NCBI GenBank assembly: GCA_963575645.1
Contig: OY754466.1
Location: forward strand, 18,950,001 to 19,014,000
Source of the DNA: Xanthostigma xanthostigma
Lineage: Eukaryota > Arthropoda > Insecta > Raphidioptera > Raphidiidae
Direction of reading: 5' to 3'
DNA length: 64,000 nucleotides
The notes below the pieces were generated by a model that worked only from the letters and a program-made list of their open reading frames with translations, was not told the origin of the DNA and did not search any database. Every line of letters starts with the position of its first letter. Position 1 is the first letter of the stretch. Shown here one piece after another: positions 13,635-32,158 of this stretch. A program made the position numbers and the translations under genes.

Positions 13635-14019
13635 AATACTCATCAACATTGCACGATTGCACCTGGCCGAAATGCTTCAGCGTTGCCAACCGCGAAGTTA
13701 GTAACCTACAGTTGGCAAAATATTACTCTGTTCTCGCCTAAGGTATGGTAAACTGATATATTTTAAATATTTACTAATTCGAATCTAATTAATGCCAGTA
13801 TTTTTAAATTTCTAACCCTACTATTTTATTGGTCAATACTAGACAAATTTGTACAATACTATCAAAATTTCTATGAACAATTTTGAATATCTATTTTCGA
13901 CATTTTAAAAGATATTTATACTGTAAATAAATGTCAGAGGGTGAAATTGTTTTGTTTTTCACTTATTTCAATACATACTGCGTCTCCTAAAAATTTGCAT
14001 AAAAAATAAGTAACACTTT

Positions 14020-14422
14020 TGCTGGGTTGCAGAAAGGATTGTCAAAAAAACTGATTTGACAATGAGCTTAGATTGTGAACCTACATATCTCTCTATATGA
14101 AAAGCATTGTAGAGTTTTAAATCGGTCCTACTCGAAAAATAATTGATCGATTGAAACGATATTTTTCTTAAAATGTGTATACATGCATTTAGCATCGTTT
14201 TTTGTACAGTTTCCACTTCGAAACAACTTTTCTTTTACGTATTTTGATCAAAATTTAGCTTGGAAAGCGATATTTTTCTATGTAGAATAATCATTTGTTT
14301 TGTACAGGGAGTTTGATTATGACATTAGATTGCTTCTGATGTATGGAAACTGTAATTATATGATCACAATCTAAGGTCATTGTCAAATCAAATTTTTTGA
14401 CAATCCTTTCTGCAACCCAGCA
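14020..14422. mobile_element. MITE with 60-bp inverted ends
   Basis: A 403-bp element with ends TGCTGGGTTGCAGAAAGGAT and its complement. The inverted match extends about 60 bp (TTGACAATG...TTAGATTGTGA). It is non-coding. I could not find a convincing target duplication, so the superfamily is open. Confidence 0.7.
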
Positions 14423-14914
14423 TTAGTCTATATAACAAAAGGCCGCCAAAATTTATGGAGTTAGTCTTCATCAATAAAGTGACAAAGCAACGATATAATG
14501 TAAAACATACCCAATCTTGCTGCCGTGCATAAAAACTATGCCGCTCATATTACACCACTTACTTTTTAAATTTGAAATTTATTGAGTAGATAATTCTAAA
14601 AAATGGTATTTCAAAAAAGTATTCCGAACGAGCAATTTCTTTTGTTGTTATATGATATCGATTGTTGGAGACATGTCACTCGCATGAGTGTTAATCAGAG
14701 ACAATACAAATTGTAGTTAATGAATATAAAATTTCTTGGGACACCGTAGCTCATTTTGTTTTCACCCTCTGTAAAACAGACTTGAAAAATGCCACAAACA
14801 AGTCATTTTTTGTGATATAAAAATGCACCGATTAGATTCGTCCGTCACGTATGATTTTATTACGCTCAAATTATGGACTTATATAACGCTTGGTACATTT
14901 GTAATTTCCCACAT

Positions 14915-15026
14915 ATGATAGAATCTCACTAATTAGCCACTGTATCTTTACAGTAATCTGGTATTTTCAGTGATACGGCAGGACTCCGAAATGGGGTGCG
15001 CTGGATTAGTGAGATTTTACCATCAT
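14915..15026. repeat. Small MITE, about 110 bp
   Basis: Ends GATAGAATCTCACTAATTAG and the complement of CTGGATTAGTGAGATTTTAC form a short terminal inverted repeat. The layout resembles pogo/Tigger MITEs, but the TA flank is not clear. Confidence 0.5.
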
Positions 15027-15476
15027 CTAAAATCTATTTTTGTAGGTTTATTTAAAGCTATGTTTTTACTATAAACTTATAATTCGTGTTTTTTTAAAGT
15101 GTAATAATCGGAGGTTTGGTCGGTTCTAAGTACCTTAAAAGTAAACCCCCAAAGATTATTTGACACTTTCCTTACTTATTCTATAAAATTAAGTTGACAC
15201 CAAGTGTTGCATGCAGTAAAGGCGAACTCCCGCTTACAACTTCCAAGAAAGAAATAAAAGCTACGAACAAAGTTGTCGAAACATCTTTCAAGAACCGACT
15301 CCCGATTCGTTAAATGCGCACAGAATCCTGCTTTTACAGACATTTTATGAGGAAAAATCTAATGAAAAAAATTTATTCGAATAGCGAATACGTTATGTTC
15401 GTAAATTTAGGTTCGTCTGTACTGATTTTTTTAATACGAAAAAATTGGTTGTCTGTAAAGTCGGTTTACGGACGAT

Positions 15477-15681
15477 AGTTTTACGTGATAACGTCATAAA
15501 GAAACATTGATGAACTCTCTGACGTCACGCGAGAAGAGAGAAATGCGCACAGGCCGACGTGCCTCTCTATCGCTTATACCGCGCTCTCTCTTGCACGCTC
15601 AGGCTCAGGCGGAACGTGACACTTTTTCGTGCGTGCAGCCGGTGTTTCATCAATTTATAAGACGTTATCACGTCAAAAACA
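15477..15681. mobile_element. MITE with GC-rich core
   Basis: Inverted ends (TTTACGTGATAACGTCATAA on the left; right end complementary around GACGTTATCACGTC) enclose a core rich in CG and in 'gcgctctctcttgcacgc' that contrasts with the AT-rich flanks. No target duplication was identified. Confidence 0.55.
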
Positions 15682-17311
15682 GTTCGAAGAAAATTGTTGG
15701 ATTTCTTGTAATTGTTTTTTAAAAGTATCTATATATAAAAACAGTTTTCAGCCTCTTCGGTGACGACGTTAATTAAAAACAATTGCTTGTATCATTTAAC
15801 CCCACATTAAGTGGACATTGGGTCTCCATTTTTGGACAAATACTAATCCAAACTGAGTACGGTCCTACCACCGAAGACGTTATATTTTGTTAAAACGAAA
15901 TCTTTCATCATCAAAACGAATTTAATAAGACATAAAAAATCAAAATTCTTTTTAATTTGGCCTCATGAGAACATATTACATGTCGAAAAAAATGCATTTA
16001 AAGCAAAAATATTTTGTGCCTATTAGTAAAAAAATAAAATTCATAAAAAATTATAGAAATAAACAATCGCACTACTGTAAAAAAAAAAATGCGCTATGGT
16101 CAAAAAAACTTTTTTATGTTATTCACTAAACCCGAAAATAGTGCAGTGTAAAAATAAACTTAAAAATGAAAAATGTCGCCGGTTTAATGAAGTAAAATAC
16201 ATCTATAAGAAATTGGTGTTTGAATATCAAAAGTTGATATTTTAACATGGCTGCCATTTTGAAAACTTTTAACAAATGAGCATACCTGAACGATGCACAT
16301 AAAGCTTTACAAAACATGTTTTACTTCGTCTTCTTTTTGAGCAAAATGGTTATTGAAAAAAAAATGTATTACATCGATAGAAACAGACGAGGTTTAATAT
16401 ATAAACAAAAAGAAAACAAATTACTATACATCGAAAAATACCTACAATAAACACTTTCATGCATCCTTATGGTACCGGAAACTTCCATAAATATTTATTA
16501 AAATCTAGCGAACAAAAGACGTTATCAACTTTAATGGTTATTAATATTGTACAAAATAAACAAAGAGGCTAGAATAAATTGCATTAAAATCACAACCTCT
16601 AAGTTCGCTTCGCATGATATAATAATTAAATATTTTACAATATTGTTTCAACAGCGATCGAGAACATTTTTTTAAAATAAGTTATTTCTGAATCAATACC
16701 ACAATATTTACAGTTAAAAAAACGCGAAATGTTGTCTTTCAAAAGTTAACAAATAATTACAGAGCAATGATATGGCGTGTTTTTGTTTTTACTTTGTTAT
16801 GCTGATTCTTGTTTGTTTCCGAAATAATACTTACAACGACGAACACGTAAAACAAAGAAGAATTTATCTACGCATTAAAAAGATGGCGGACTGACAGTTG
16901 GTCTATTTAATCTTGTAAAAGTAATCAAAGAAAAAAAAACGGTTAGTTATTTTTTTGTATAAAAATTAATCGTGCGCCACTTTTCATGCGTTAACTATAT
17001 ATAACAAAAGTACGACTAAAATAATCATTTGCGTAATAGGATAAAAATAACGGCGTCTCATATCGCGAGCTATTAAAAAAAAACTGCTTTTTCCGACAGA
17101 TTTTAATAAATAATTAATCAGTTATTTTTACAAAATAGTCTAAGAAAATTATTCATCTTTGATAATTAGTAAAAATGCACTTTTTAAAAAACAGTTATTA
17201 AATTTTCAGATCGTTTCAACATTCAACAATATATCACAATTGCGTTTTACGCCCGCACAATTTTTGATTTGCGATTCGATTTAAAAAAAATAATAAAAAT
17301 TACAAAGTTCT

Positions 17312-23798
<6,487 letters not shown>

Positions 23799-25944
23799 CT
23801 AAAAATTTAGAGTAAGTTGTATTAAAAAAATGCCTTCACCCGCGGTTTCGCTCCTGTTGATGTCAATTTTATTAGAAGCCTTGTTAAAATCAATTTCAAT
23901 TATTTCGAAATTTTTAATTAAACTACCCCTGCAAAAATGTTTATGACAATCGTCGGTTGAAATATCACGTAAATTGTAGTTTATAGACGCTCGATAACTA
24001 ATGTCTTAATGCTGTAATATTTTGTGACACTAATGAGCAATGACGCAAATTGCAATTTTTAAAATTAATGTCTATTGTTGCGAATTCAACAATTGAGTAA
24101 TATTTCTTTTTTACAACCAAGCCATTAATTAAATTTATGAACGTGGAATAAAATGTCGTAAACTTAAAATGCACAGCAATGATTCAATATAAGCACACAC
24201 GGATACAAATTTATTAAAATCAGTGAACAATTGTAGGGCTTATTAAAATCTTATTATGCATTTTGTAAGGCTTCGTTTCAAGTAACATTAATTCATTCAA
24301 CGTGACTGCTCAAATTTGCACGTGGATTATCATAAAATTAACAATTTCGTTTCAAATTAACAAAACGCATGTTTACTCACTTTAACAATGGAGAGTTTAG
24401 AAGCAGTATTCGAGTAACCGTTAAAAATTAAATTAATATGAAACTACGTAAAATCACAGGAGATTTAATCGTCACCTCTATTTTGACGATTAAACTATCA
24501 TTTACTGACCCGTCCGGTAAACGAAAGAGGCCCAAGAAAATCGTGCTCTGGGGTTAATATACTAGTGTACATGGAGGATTTAATATTCTCTGTGCGGAGC
24601 AAACGTCAATCTCGCAACTTCTCTAGCTATTAGATTTCATAGATATACTTAAAGGTCAGTTCTTGTTCACTATTGCCATGATTGCTCCATATATAAAATC
24701 CATAGAGTATAAGTAATAGAAGTATTTGAGTATAGTAACTAGAGTACGCTAGTTCGTATGCTTGTCATAAGTGAAAGTGTCCTCAGTTGAGAGAGAGAGA
24801 GAACGTTGCAGGAAGTCCAGAAAACCAGATATTTGTTTACTCAAATCAGCATTGTTTTGTATCATTAGTTACCATAGAGATAAGTAACTGTTCTTACTTT
24901 CATGGCTTCGCTCGCGTACTCTACAACTTTTATGAATATAACTTTTTCACATACCTAATCTAAAAGATCCAAAGAAATATTGAAAAAACCGTGTTTTTCG
25001 TTTTTAATTTTAAAATTACAGCTTATTTAGGACATAGAAAGGTAAGTCTCCTGAAAATTTCATGAAAAAAATCATTTTTGCAGGAAAAAAAAATTAAAAA
25101 CGAAAAACACGGTTTTTTCAATATTTCTTTGAATCTTTTAGGTTATGTGAAAAAGTTATATTCATAAAAGTTGTAGATCCTTTTAATAACTACAACATTG
25201 CCATACAACATTTTTCGATTGGAGGTCAACTTTCGCCGGAAATAACGAAAAACCGCGTTTGACCCCTAAAACGCGCCCCCACAACCCTCCGGCCTTTAAA
25301 GCATTTGAATTTTTGGTTTCTGTATTTCTGACGGCAATTTCTTCCCTTCCTCATCATTCGTTTTCTGTTATTAATTTTGTCCTTGTCAAAAGCTAGCTAA
25401 CATTGCGCAACAAACAGCATACCCTGTTATCGTTTTCCTATGTGCCCATTCAGTAGAATTTCACCGGTAATAATCTCTCATGCTTTTAAATTACGGTGTG
25501 CTTATAATATACATCAGCCTGAATTCAAAAATCAGCAAAAACTTTTGTGCCGTTTTTAGTTAAGAAGTTACGGGCCTTTAATCTCTTTAAATTTAAAGCA
25601 CGCATAGTTTCTTTACCAATAAATATAGACAAGTTTTCTTTGCATTTTTAAGTTCAGCGTGTCTTTTTATATAAGTGTACAAAATTTCAGAAAAATCTAA
25701 ATACATAAGTATGGCACATAATTTTACTGTCAAGTGTTTTTTTGGGCAATTTTGGATAATCTCTTGGATCCGATTCAAATTCGGTAGGCTTAGAGAAAAT
25801 GACACGCTGAAGTCACCAGACCCCTCCGTTGCGCTGTATCACTTACCGTTACGAAGATAGACCTTCTTAAAGTACTTTTCTGATATGCGTACTGGCATTG
25901 AAAAAAATTATATTTAAAATATTTATTATTGAATAAGAATACAT
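23799..25944. other. Intergenic region upstream of IMPDH
   Basis: Must hold the IMPDH promoter and 5' UTR, but no distinct core element is visible. A 'cacccgcggtttcgctcc' tract near 23.84 kb and a long inverted repeat at 24.9-25.2 kb are repeat debris. No gene was seen. Confidence 0.5.
24921..25176. repeat. Inverted repeat with 90-bp arms
   Basis: Left arm from CTACAACTTTTATGAATATA to about 25012; right arm about 25083-25176 is its near-perfect complement, including AAAAACGAAAAACACGGTTT. Likely a MITE; no TSD was assigned. Confidence 0.65.
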
Positions 25945-28033
25945 TTAGTTTTGAAAAAAACAAGACTTGGCATTTTTTCTTAATACATTATATTTGAGTT
26001 GTGATAAGCATAATTCATTGGTTTCTTCTTCGGGCTCTACTTTTATCGCATCGACTGCAAAATGTGCATCAAAAATAGGATATAAATTTTGACTAGATTC
26101 TTCAAATTTCATTTCCTCATGGGCCTGTTCAAACGAACTAACATCTACTAGTTCTTGTTTGATGTGTGGTAAAAGTGCTTCTTCAACTTCAGACTCGAGT
26201 TTTATGTTCATTCCATCAGTTTCTGATTGTTCCATTTTAATTTTAAACTCGCATATATCAATTTCTGAATCCACTGTCCATTCGTTTTTGAGATTTTCCT
26301 GTTCGACATCTGGTAAAATCATTTCAATGTCATCGGTTTCCTGTGATTTGCATGGATATGTTTCATTATTCAACTGTTCAGTAGTATCTTGTTTATACAG
26401 CAGTATGTGTGTTTGAACATCGTTTTTGTCAACAATCTGTTCTATCACCGCACTATAATGATCTGTCAAATTATTAATGCTTGACAAAGCGTTATTTGGG
26501 TCCACAATTTCTAATATTACTTTATTATCACAAACATTTTGAGCATTATCTTTTTCTATAAACCAATTCGCGCAATCAATTGTTTTTAAGCATTCCGCGG
26601 TCATATGTTTCACAAAATTCCCGTTATTTCGTTTTTCACACGTCACAGAGCTAGTTTGGTCACAGGATAGTTTAACAAGTTGGCAATCATCAACTATTTC
26701 TAAATTTCCTACGTTCGTTTGTTTTGTCTCATTCGTTTGACATTGAAGAACGGTTTTACTGGCGCTTTTTTCCTGTTTGAGAGGAGACGGCAATAATCGA
26801 GAGGCAAGAATTTTATTTGCCGTACGATCTCTACATTCTGGCGTTCGTTCAGCTTTAAGCGCACGCTGACGTTTCCTATATTCCTTTCCACGCTCTGCGC
26901 TTGTTTTACCAGTTTTTGGGAGTTTTGTTGGCTCAAGCACATGCATGCTTTCCCTATATTTATTTACGAGCTCAGTGTTTGTTATAGACGTTGCTGAAAA
27001 AAAAAACAAAACAATTATTTCATTGTATCTCATAATTAAAGAGATTCTCTGCCCTTTTAATGGAATGTATCGAGTTATACCGGTAGATGCTCGCTTTCTT
27101 AGGTCAAGTTGACATTCAAATTTTGATGGGAAGCTTCAGGGCCCTCGTAAGGCCTCACGCCGCCCGCGTGCGGATTCATAATTGACGCCCCTTATTGGGG
27201 ATAAACTCACTAGACCATATGTCAAATTGAAAAACGTTAAAAATCCTACAGAGTGAACTTCAAAAATTCTCTCTTCACGTTAAAAAAATCACTCCGCGGA
27301 GTAAACTGTTCTCTACAAAAACAATTTACTCCGTGCGATTTTTCACGGCGTTCTTCTCCTGTCGTACTTATGAATGAGAGAAAAATTTTGTTTCACCGCT
27401 GAGCTGAGAGGATTCATTAAGTCAAAATAATCATTAGTTTATCAATTAGGAAAAATAAATACTAGTGCTATTAATTAAAACATAAATACCATTACGACTG
27501 AATGTGAATCCCCCGTACTACACTCACATGAGGGAAAGAATATATTATCAATTATATGATTCAGGTGCACAAGTCTTACGTAAAAAAGTATTTGTTGATT
27601 GAAAAATACTTTACTTCACTCGCACTCTTGCAGGAATCGACAGGAAAATTCAAAATATAAACATACGCGGGAGTCTCCCGAGAGGGGTGTCCTGTCTACG
27701 TGCTGATGTGAATTAACTATCGAATCGAAAACTACGCGCGAAATATTTCGAATTCGAATTTCATTAAAAAATAAATAACTACTCGTAAGATTTTTCACGC
27801 AGGCTTGAGTATGCAAATAAAATTGATAATATCAGTTATATATTTTTTCTAAATAGTACAAAAAACATAACACAACTAGGCCATTTGCCGCCCCTTGAAT
27901 GTGCCGCCCGCGTGCATCGCACACATCGCACTCTGGGGCGCGAGGGCCCTGGGAAGCTTCTTGGTTTCATTAGGACTTTACGTACGGTGCTCATTACCTT
28001 GTACTCAATATAATTCTGCATGTTATTTGGCAG
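25945..28033 (-). pseudogene. THAP-family paralogue A, no THAP exon, exon 2 split by hAT
   Basis: Close copy of paralogue B (41.5-43.1 kb). The linker exon starts at 28033 (LPNNMQNYIEYKVM), is cut by an 815-bp hAT after 'KVLMKP', and resumes at about 27136-27081 with KFECQLDLRKRAST and the same GTATAA donor as B. The last exon 26993-25945 is fully open for 349 residues. It holds the basic ERxKEYRxR repeat, long acidic stretches, and the SUMO-consensus motifs IKME, IKLE, IKQE and IKVE, with an AATAAA (minus strand) about 20 bases past the stop. Homology to B ends near 28160, just before B's THAP exon, so the DNA-binding domain is missing. The locus is therefore broken as a self-contained gene. 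The tail exon is nevertheless intact and could be reached by splicing from another THAP locus (D, phase-compatible). Confidence 0.75.
27137..27951. mobile_element. hAT element disrupting paralogue A
   Basis: An 815-bp element starting CAGGGCCCTCG and ending CGAGGGCCCTG, with the 8-bp TSD GGAAGCTT (27129-27136 and 27952-27959). The equivalent unoccupied site in paralogue B (GGTAAGCTT, about 42620) confirms the insertion. No transposase is left. Confidence 0.88.
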
Positions 28034-28162
28034 CTGCAGTGTTAAATAAAATATTAACCAGTAACATAAAATACTGTTTTGTGTATCAACACAATTTCAA
28101 AATGTTACATTTGGTTTTTGCCCTGTACGTGTCGATGCCAACAGCCATAAAACATTTTTAAT

Positions 28163-28270
28163 AGGGATCGACCGATACCAATATCAGTTATCGGCCATAA
28201 ACGGCCGTTTGACCATTTATCGGTATCGGCCGGTATATACGTTGCGATATCGGCATATCGACCTAATAAT
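28163..28270. mobile_element. hAT-like fragment at duplication breakpoint
   Basis: Begins TAGGGATCGACCGATACCAA with internal 'tatcggccataaacggccg' inverted motifs, resembling hAT MITE ends. It begins exactly where similarity between paralogues A and B stops. Confidence 0.45.
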
Positions 28271-28384
28271 AAAACTAAGTACTAATTTCTCATTTATTGC
28301 TTAATAAAAGTAAGTAACATCTGCGCCATCTACTAACACAGAGGCTAGCCATCGAATCTTGATCAAAATTTACTTCTCACAAAT

Positions 28385-28573
28385 AAATCGTTTATACGCG
28401 CGAAAATCTCTATAACTGCTATATGCTATAATAATGTAATATGAATAAAATGTCACAGATTTTTTTTATTTAAAGATTCCAGTTTAATAAAAAAAATCTG
28501 TGACATTTTATTCATATTACATTATTATGTAGCATAGAGCAGTTATAGCGATTTTCGCGCGTATAAACGATTT
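28385..28573. repeat. Hairpin with 85-bp arms
   Basis: Arms AAATCGTTTATACGCGCGAA... and the near-perfect complement, meeting around the loop TTTAAAGATTCCAGTTT. A MITE-like palindrome. Confidence 0.7.
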
Positions 28574-28602
28574 CTTAAATGTAAATGTAAATCCGCCACT
28601 GC

Positions 28603-28662
28603 TTATGTGAACAATAAAATGAGGACTTTAAAGATTCCAGTTTCATTTTATTGTTCACATAA
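28603..28662. repeat. Hairpin sharing the loop of its neighbour
   Basis: Perfect 20-bp arms TTATGTGAACAATAAAATGA and complement around TTTAAAGATTCCAGTTT, the same loop sequence as the larger hairpin 100 bases upstream but with unrelated arms. Confidence 0.7.
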
Positions 28663-29461
28663 CTTACATAAGAAAATTGTCTCTATACTCTATCTTATCG
28701 ATTTTTAATCGATTTAAACAAAAAAAAAAAAAAACAATTACCAATTTGTCATATACATAATATAATACATAATATATTTATGTTTGGTCAATAACTTTTT
28801 AAGGGGTTAACCGATTTGAAAAATTTCGACACCATGTTCTTCAGAATGTTTACGGATTGGTACTGTAAGTATATTTAATTTATATATATTTTTTTTATAA
28901 ATAGACTTTGGCATTTTTTGTCTTACCCCTGGTGGAAAAATTTCTGGGGCTTTCTACTACTTTCTACATTTTAAAGTACTACCTTTTATGCGAAATTATT
29001 GTTTTTAGTTCTTCAAAACGACTTTTAACCATGCTAAACTATGATTGCATTTTATAAGACGATTACTTTTTACCACATTACTACTTCTTTTAATGGGAAA
29101 ATAGGTACCTACGCGGTTTCGGACAGAGCTGTAATATAGATGTTGGCATTAGTTGTAATCAGAGAAAATACACTTGTTGTAATTCCATGAAAATCTATGT
29201 TTAAACGATTAATGGTGATATTTAAATAACGAAATTATTTTTCTTTACACATCATTAATTATAATAAATTAAATAGTTAATTTAAAGTGCTATAAATAGG
29301 GTATTTTGTACCATGTATAAGAAATAACCTAATAATACATATTCTTGATAGATTTTGTAAAAAGCAAACGAATAATGTTGATTTCTATTCATAATAATGC
29401 AATATAAAGTTTATAATTCAGTTTTAAGAATTGTATTTTTTAACCTGTTTTTCAAAAGTCA

Positions 29462-29500
29462 AAAACGCTGTTCGCCATGTTGGATTACGGTGTGACGTCA
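29462..29500 (+). promoter_or_regulatory. 39-bp CRE / AGCGTTTT module upstream of SWIM-YqaJ gene
   Basis: AAAACGCT (29462-29469), then 23 bp containing CGCCATGTTG, then TGACGTCA (29493-29500), 136 bp before the start codon. The same parts with the same spacing and the same orientation relative to the gene occur before paralogues D and C. It looks like a conserved core promoter or transposon-terminal remnant; CATGGCG is also YY1-like. Confidence 0.55.
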
Positions 29501-29635
29501 CTTCGTCAGTAAACAACCTACCTACATTTTTGTTGTGATGTCAGTGCCGTGTGTTATTTCAGTGTTATTTCGAAGTTCTTTCAAGTTATTATCAAGTTTA
29601 TAGACTTCTATCCCGTATTTTATTGATTTCGCATC

Positions 29636-30929
29636 ATGGAAGACGGTTTCGTAAAAGCAGAAAGTACTAATCTACCGAGGATAAATACGTTGATGGTGGC
29701 GCAGTTTTTTACATGCAACCCCGATTTCTGTTCTGCCGAGTTGAGGAATGTTAAAACATCAATGAAAGTACCGATTGTACCAAATTTTGCACAATATTAA
29801 GTGCAATAACAATACACAGTACGATTATACATTCTGCTTACGATTAATCTAACCTAACCTAATTTTTGTTTTCAGATCTGGAAGGGAATCTTACGGGGAT
29901 GATGCAATAGGCTATGTGCAGCTCAAGCGGGTTCAAAATACATGCACTGTTAAGTGTATGATATGTCCGGAACACAAAGTGCGATCTAAGCCATATGTAG
30001 TTACAATTAATGTGAATGAACAAGAAGAGACTGTGACTAGTGTTCAGTGCCACAACTGCTCCGCGTCAGAAGGTGGTTGCAAGCACGGTGTTGCGTTTTT
30101 GATGTGGTTACACTGTCAAACCGAAGACCCGTCCAGCACTTCAGTCGAATGTTATTGGAGGAAATCAAATCTGTTAAAGGTTGGATCGTCAATAAAAATT
30201 TTCATGGCAAAGGAACTCTCAAAAAGAAAACCTAAGGAGATAGTCCCAGACAACAGTTTATTAAAAGAATTTGTTTTGCAATGCAAAAAAAGGAAAATCA
30301 ACACATGCCAGTTTTTAAAACATGAACCAGATTTTGACAGCGATGTAACTTTATCATTACACCACCTAATGATTAACTATGACGATGAAAACTGTGACAG
30401 CTTTCAATCACAAAAACATTTTGATGATGGAGAGAGAAACTAGAGAACAACATAAAAGTGGCCTATGGCATGAATTAAGATATGGCAGAATCACAGCCTC
30501 AAAATGCTATGAAGTGAGTCGGTGCAAGACTTTAGATGGTACTATGGTGGCCATAATTCTTGGTCCAAGAACTCCAGAGACTCCAGCCATATCTAGAGGA
30601 AAAAAACTGGAAGACTCAGTGAGGACAGAAGTAACAAAAAAAATTAGGTATGAAGATTGAAAAATGTGGTCTTTACATTTCCGAATCATTCCCAATGATT
30701 GCTGGCTCCCCAGATGGGATTAACAATGACAGTACTTTTGAAATTAAGTGCCCTTCCACAGAAAAAAACTGTGCAACACTATATCGACGCAGCAGGTTCA
30801 ATAACAAAGAGATGTTTTTCACAAGTTTAAATGCAAATGTATTGCGCTAATAGAAACAGAAGCTACTTGGACTGCTTTATCACAGTTATTTTCAAGTGTC
30901 AAGAAAATCTAGAAATAATAGTGAAATAA
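29636..30929 (+). pseudogene. SWIM zinc finger - YqaJ nuclease protein, decayed
   Basis: The first exon starts MEDGFVKAESTNLPRINTLM and runs to about 29763. The second, after an acceptor at 29875, reads SGRESYGDDAIGYVQLKRVQ. A SWIM-type zinc-binding motif follows (CHNCSASEGGCKHGVAFLMW). Next is a YqaJ-type (lambda exonuclease-like) domain: SGLWHELRYGRITASKCYEV, SRGKKLED, SFPMIAGSPDGIN, FEIKCP. The PDG...ExK catalytic core is visible. Damage: no GT donor sits at the phase-compatible end of exon 1 (the site reads TCAATGAAAGT); a frameshift with TGA lies near 30658; a second frameshift lies near 30770 and an in-frame TAA near 30828, before the reading frame ends at about 30929. Family members in insects are uncharacterised nucleases, and similar YqaJ ORFs occur in DNA transposons. 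It is placed next to THAP loci transcribed the other way. Confidence 0.8.
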
Positions 30930-31092
30930 GTTTAATTTACCTGATATTCGACCTAGCCATAATGTTCATAATTTTTATATTTGCATAAAATACAAATAAA
31001 ATCAATAAGACTAACAAATATGCTCTACCCACAGTGACTGATATACTAAAATGAAAAACTACTTGCCATATAACTGTCTAAATGTTGAATAA
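30930..31092. other. 3' flank of SWIM-YqaJ pseudogene
   Basis: AT-rich, with an AATAAA at about 30996 that could have been the gene's poly(A) signal. Nothing else was seen. Confidence 0.4.
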
Positions 31093-31494
31093 AGGCCGCT
31101 GCACACGAGGCTAGAAACGCTGCTGGGAGTTCTGCTAGCCGGTAGGCTGGGTACGAAGCTGGAAATAACGTCACTGCGGGCTGCCTTGCTAGCTCAGAAG
31201 AACAGGGGCTATTTTCCCTGCTAGATTTGTTGCTAGGTATGAGCAAGAACCAATAAGGAAGCAGTATCTTCACGTGGACACTTGAACAAACGCCCACATG
31301 GCGTCAGTCAAACAACAGACACGTTTTGCTCTGTGTCTATATTCGAACTGTCACTACGCGCGCACCAGATCTATCCAAAAAACTCGCTTAAAAATAGTCT
31401 CGTGTGAAGCGAGCACTTAACAGCAATCAAGAAAACTAGTAGGCAAATCTAGCAAGGAATCTAGCAGCGTTTCTAGGCTCGTGTGCAGCAGCCT
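31093..31494. mobile_element. PIF/Harbinger MITE
   Basis: A 402-bp element with ends AGGCCGCTGCACACGAGGCT and the near-complement of GGCTCGTGTGCAGCAGCCT, flanked by TAA (31090-31092 and 31495-31497), the preferred TWA target of PIF/Harbinger. Interior relatively GC-rich and non-coding. Confidence 0.8.
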
Positions 31495-31576
31495 TAACAT
31501 AAACTATACACAAAGTTTCTACCACTATATTTGTGGTCCTTTTTAAGTGTTCTTTTTTATGAAAATGGGTAGTTCA

Positions 31577-32070
31577 TAGGCTTGGGTAACTCAGATCTGA
31601 ACCGGTTCAAAGAGCCGGCTCCGACCGAAGATCCGTGAGAGCCTGCTCACTTTTTTATGAGCCGACGGCTCAACGGATCCGCATAACTCAGTGAAACACT
31701 TAATACACAGAAGCACTGTCAGCTCAAATGACTCATGCATCATAATATGTCTGGCTATGGTACACACTATACGCACAGGCGGTACAATGTTTTACTTAAG
31801 TCACAACTATTTAAGTATTGTATTGTAATATGCTTTCTGTAACATAGCAAGTAGCAACCTGTAAAACCCCGCCTTATAATATGTGAGTCAGTCACTGGCA
31901 TAATATTAGGTGATATGATTGACTTGACTCAACTAACTCAGTGGCTCAGTTGACTCGAACAACATATTCAGAACTCGGCTCTTTTTGAACCGGTGCAGGG
32001 AGCCGGCTCACATACGGGATCCAGATGCAAAGATGCAGATCACTAAAAAGACCCGTTTATCTCATCTCTA
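31577..32070. mobile_element. hAT MITE
   Basis: A 494-bp element with ends TAGGCTTGGGTAAC and GATAAACGGGTC...TCTCTA, and the exact 8-bp TSD GTAGTTCA (31569-31576 and 32071-32078). GAACCGGTTCAAAGAGCCGG recurs in part near both ends as subterminal repeats. Confidence 0.8.
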
Positions 32071-32158
32071 GTAGTTCATAAAGGTTTTAAACTAATAATC
32101 AGCTGATATTTATAAGGAGTACAGAAATGCAACAATTTAATGAATTAATGTATATAAT

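Larger units (their letters stand above)
8675..17311. other. Intergenic, repeat-rich gap between two convergent genes
   Basis: No conserved protein is found in these 8.6 kb; the ORFs are short and AT-biased. The stretch 10200-10700 resembles a dispersed repeat ('gactgactcattaact...aacctaacccacttccag'). The MITEs and Penelope fragments I can delimit are listed separately. The 3' UTR of the IMPDH gene must occupy the right end, but no close canonical poly(A) signal is evident. Confidence 0.6.
28271..29463. other. Intergenic, AT-rich with two hairpins
   Basis: No conserved coding. Two hairpins (28385-28573 and 28603-28662) are listed separately. The rest is low-complexity AT. Confidence 0.5.
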
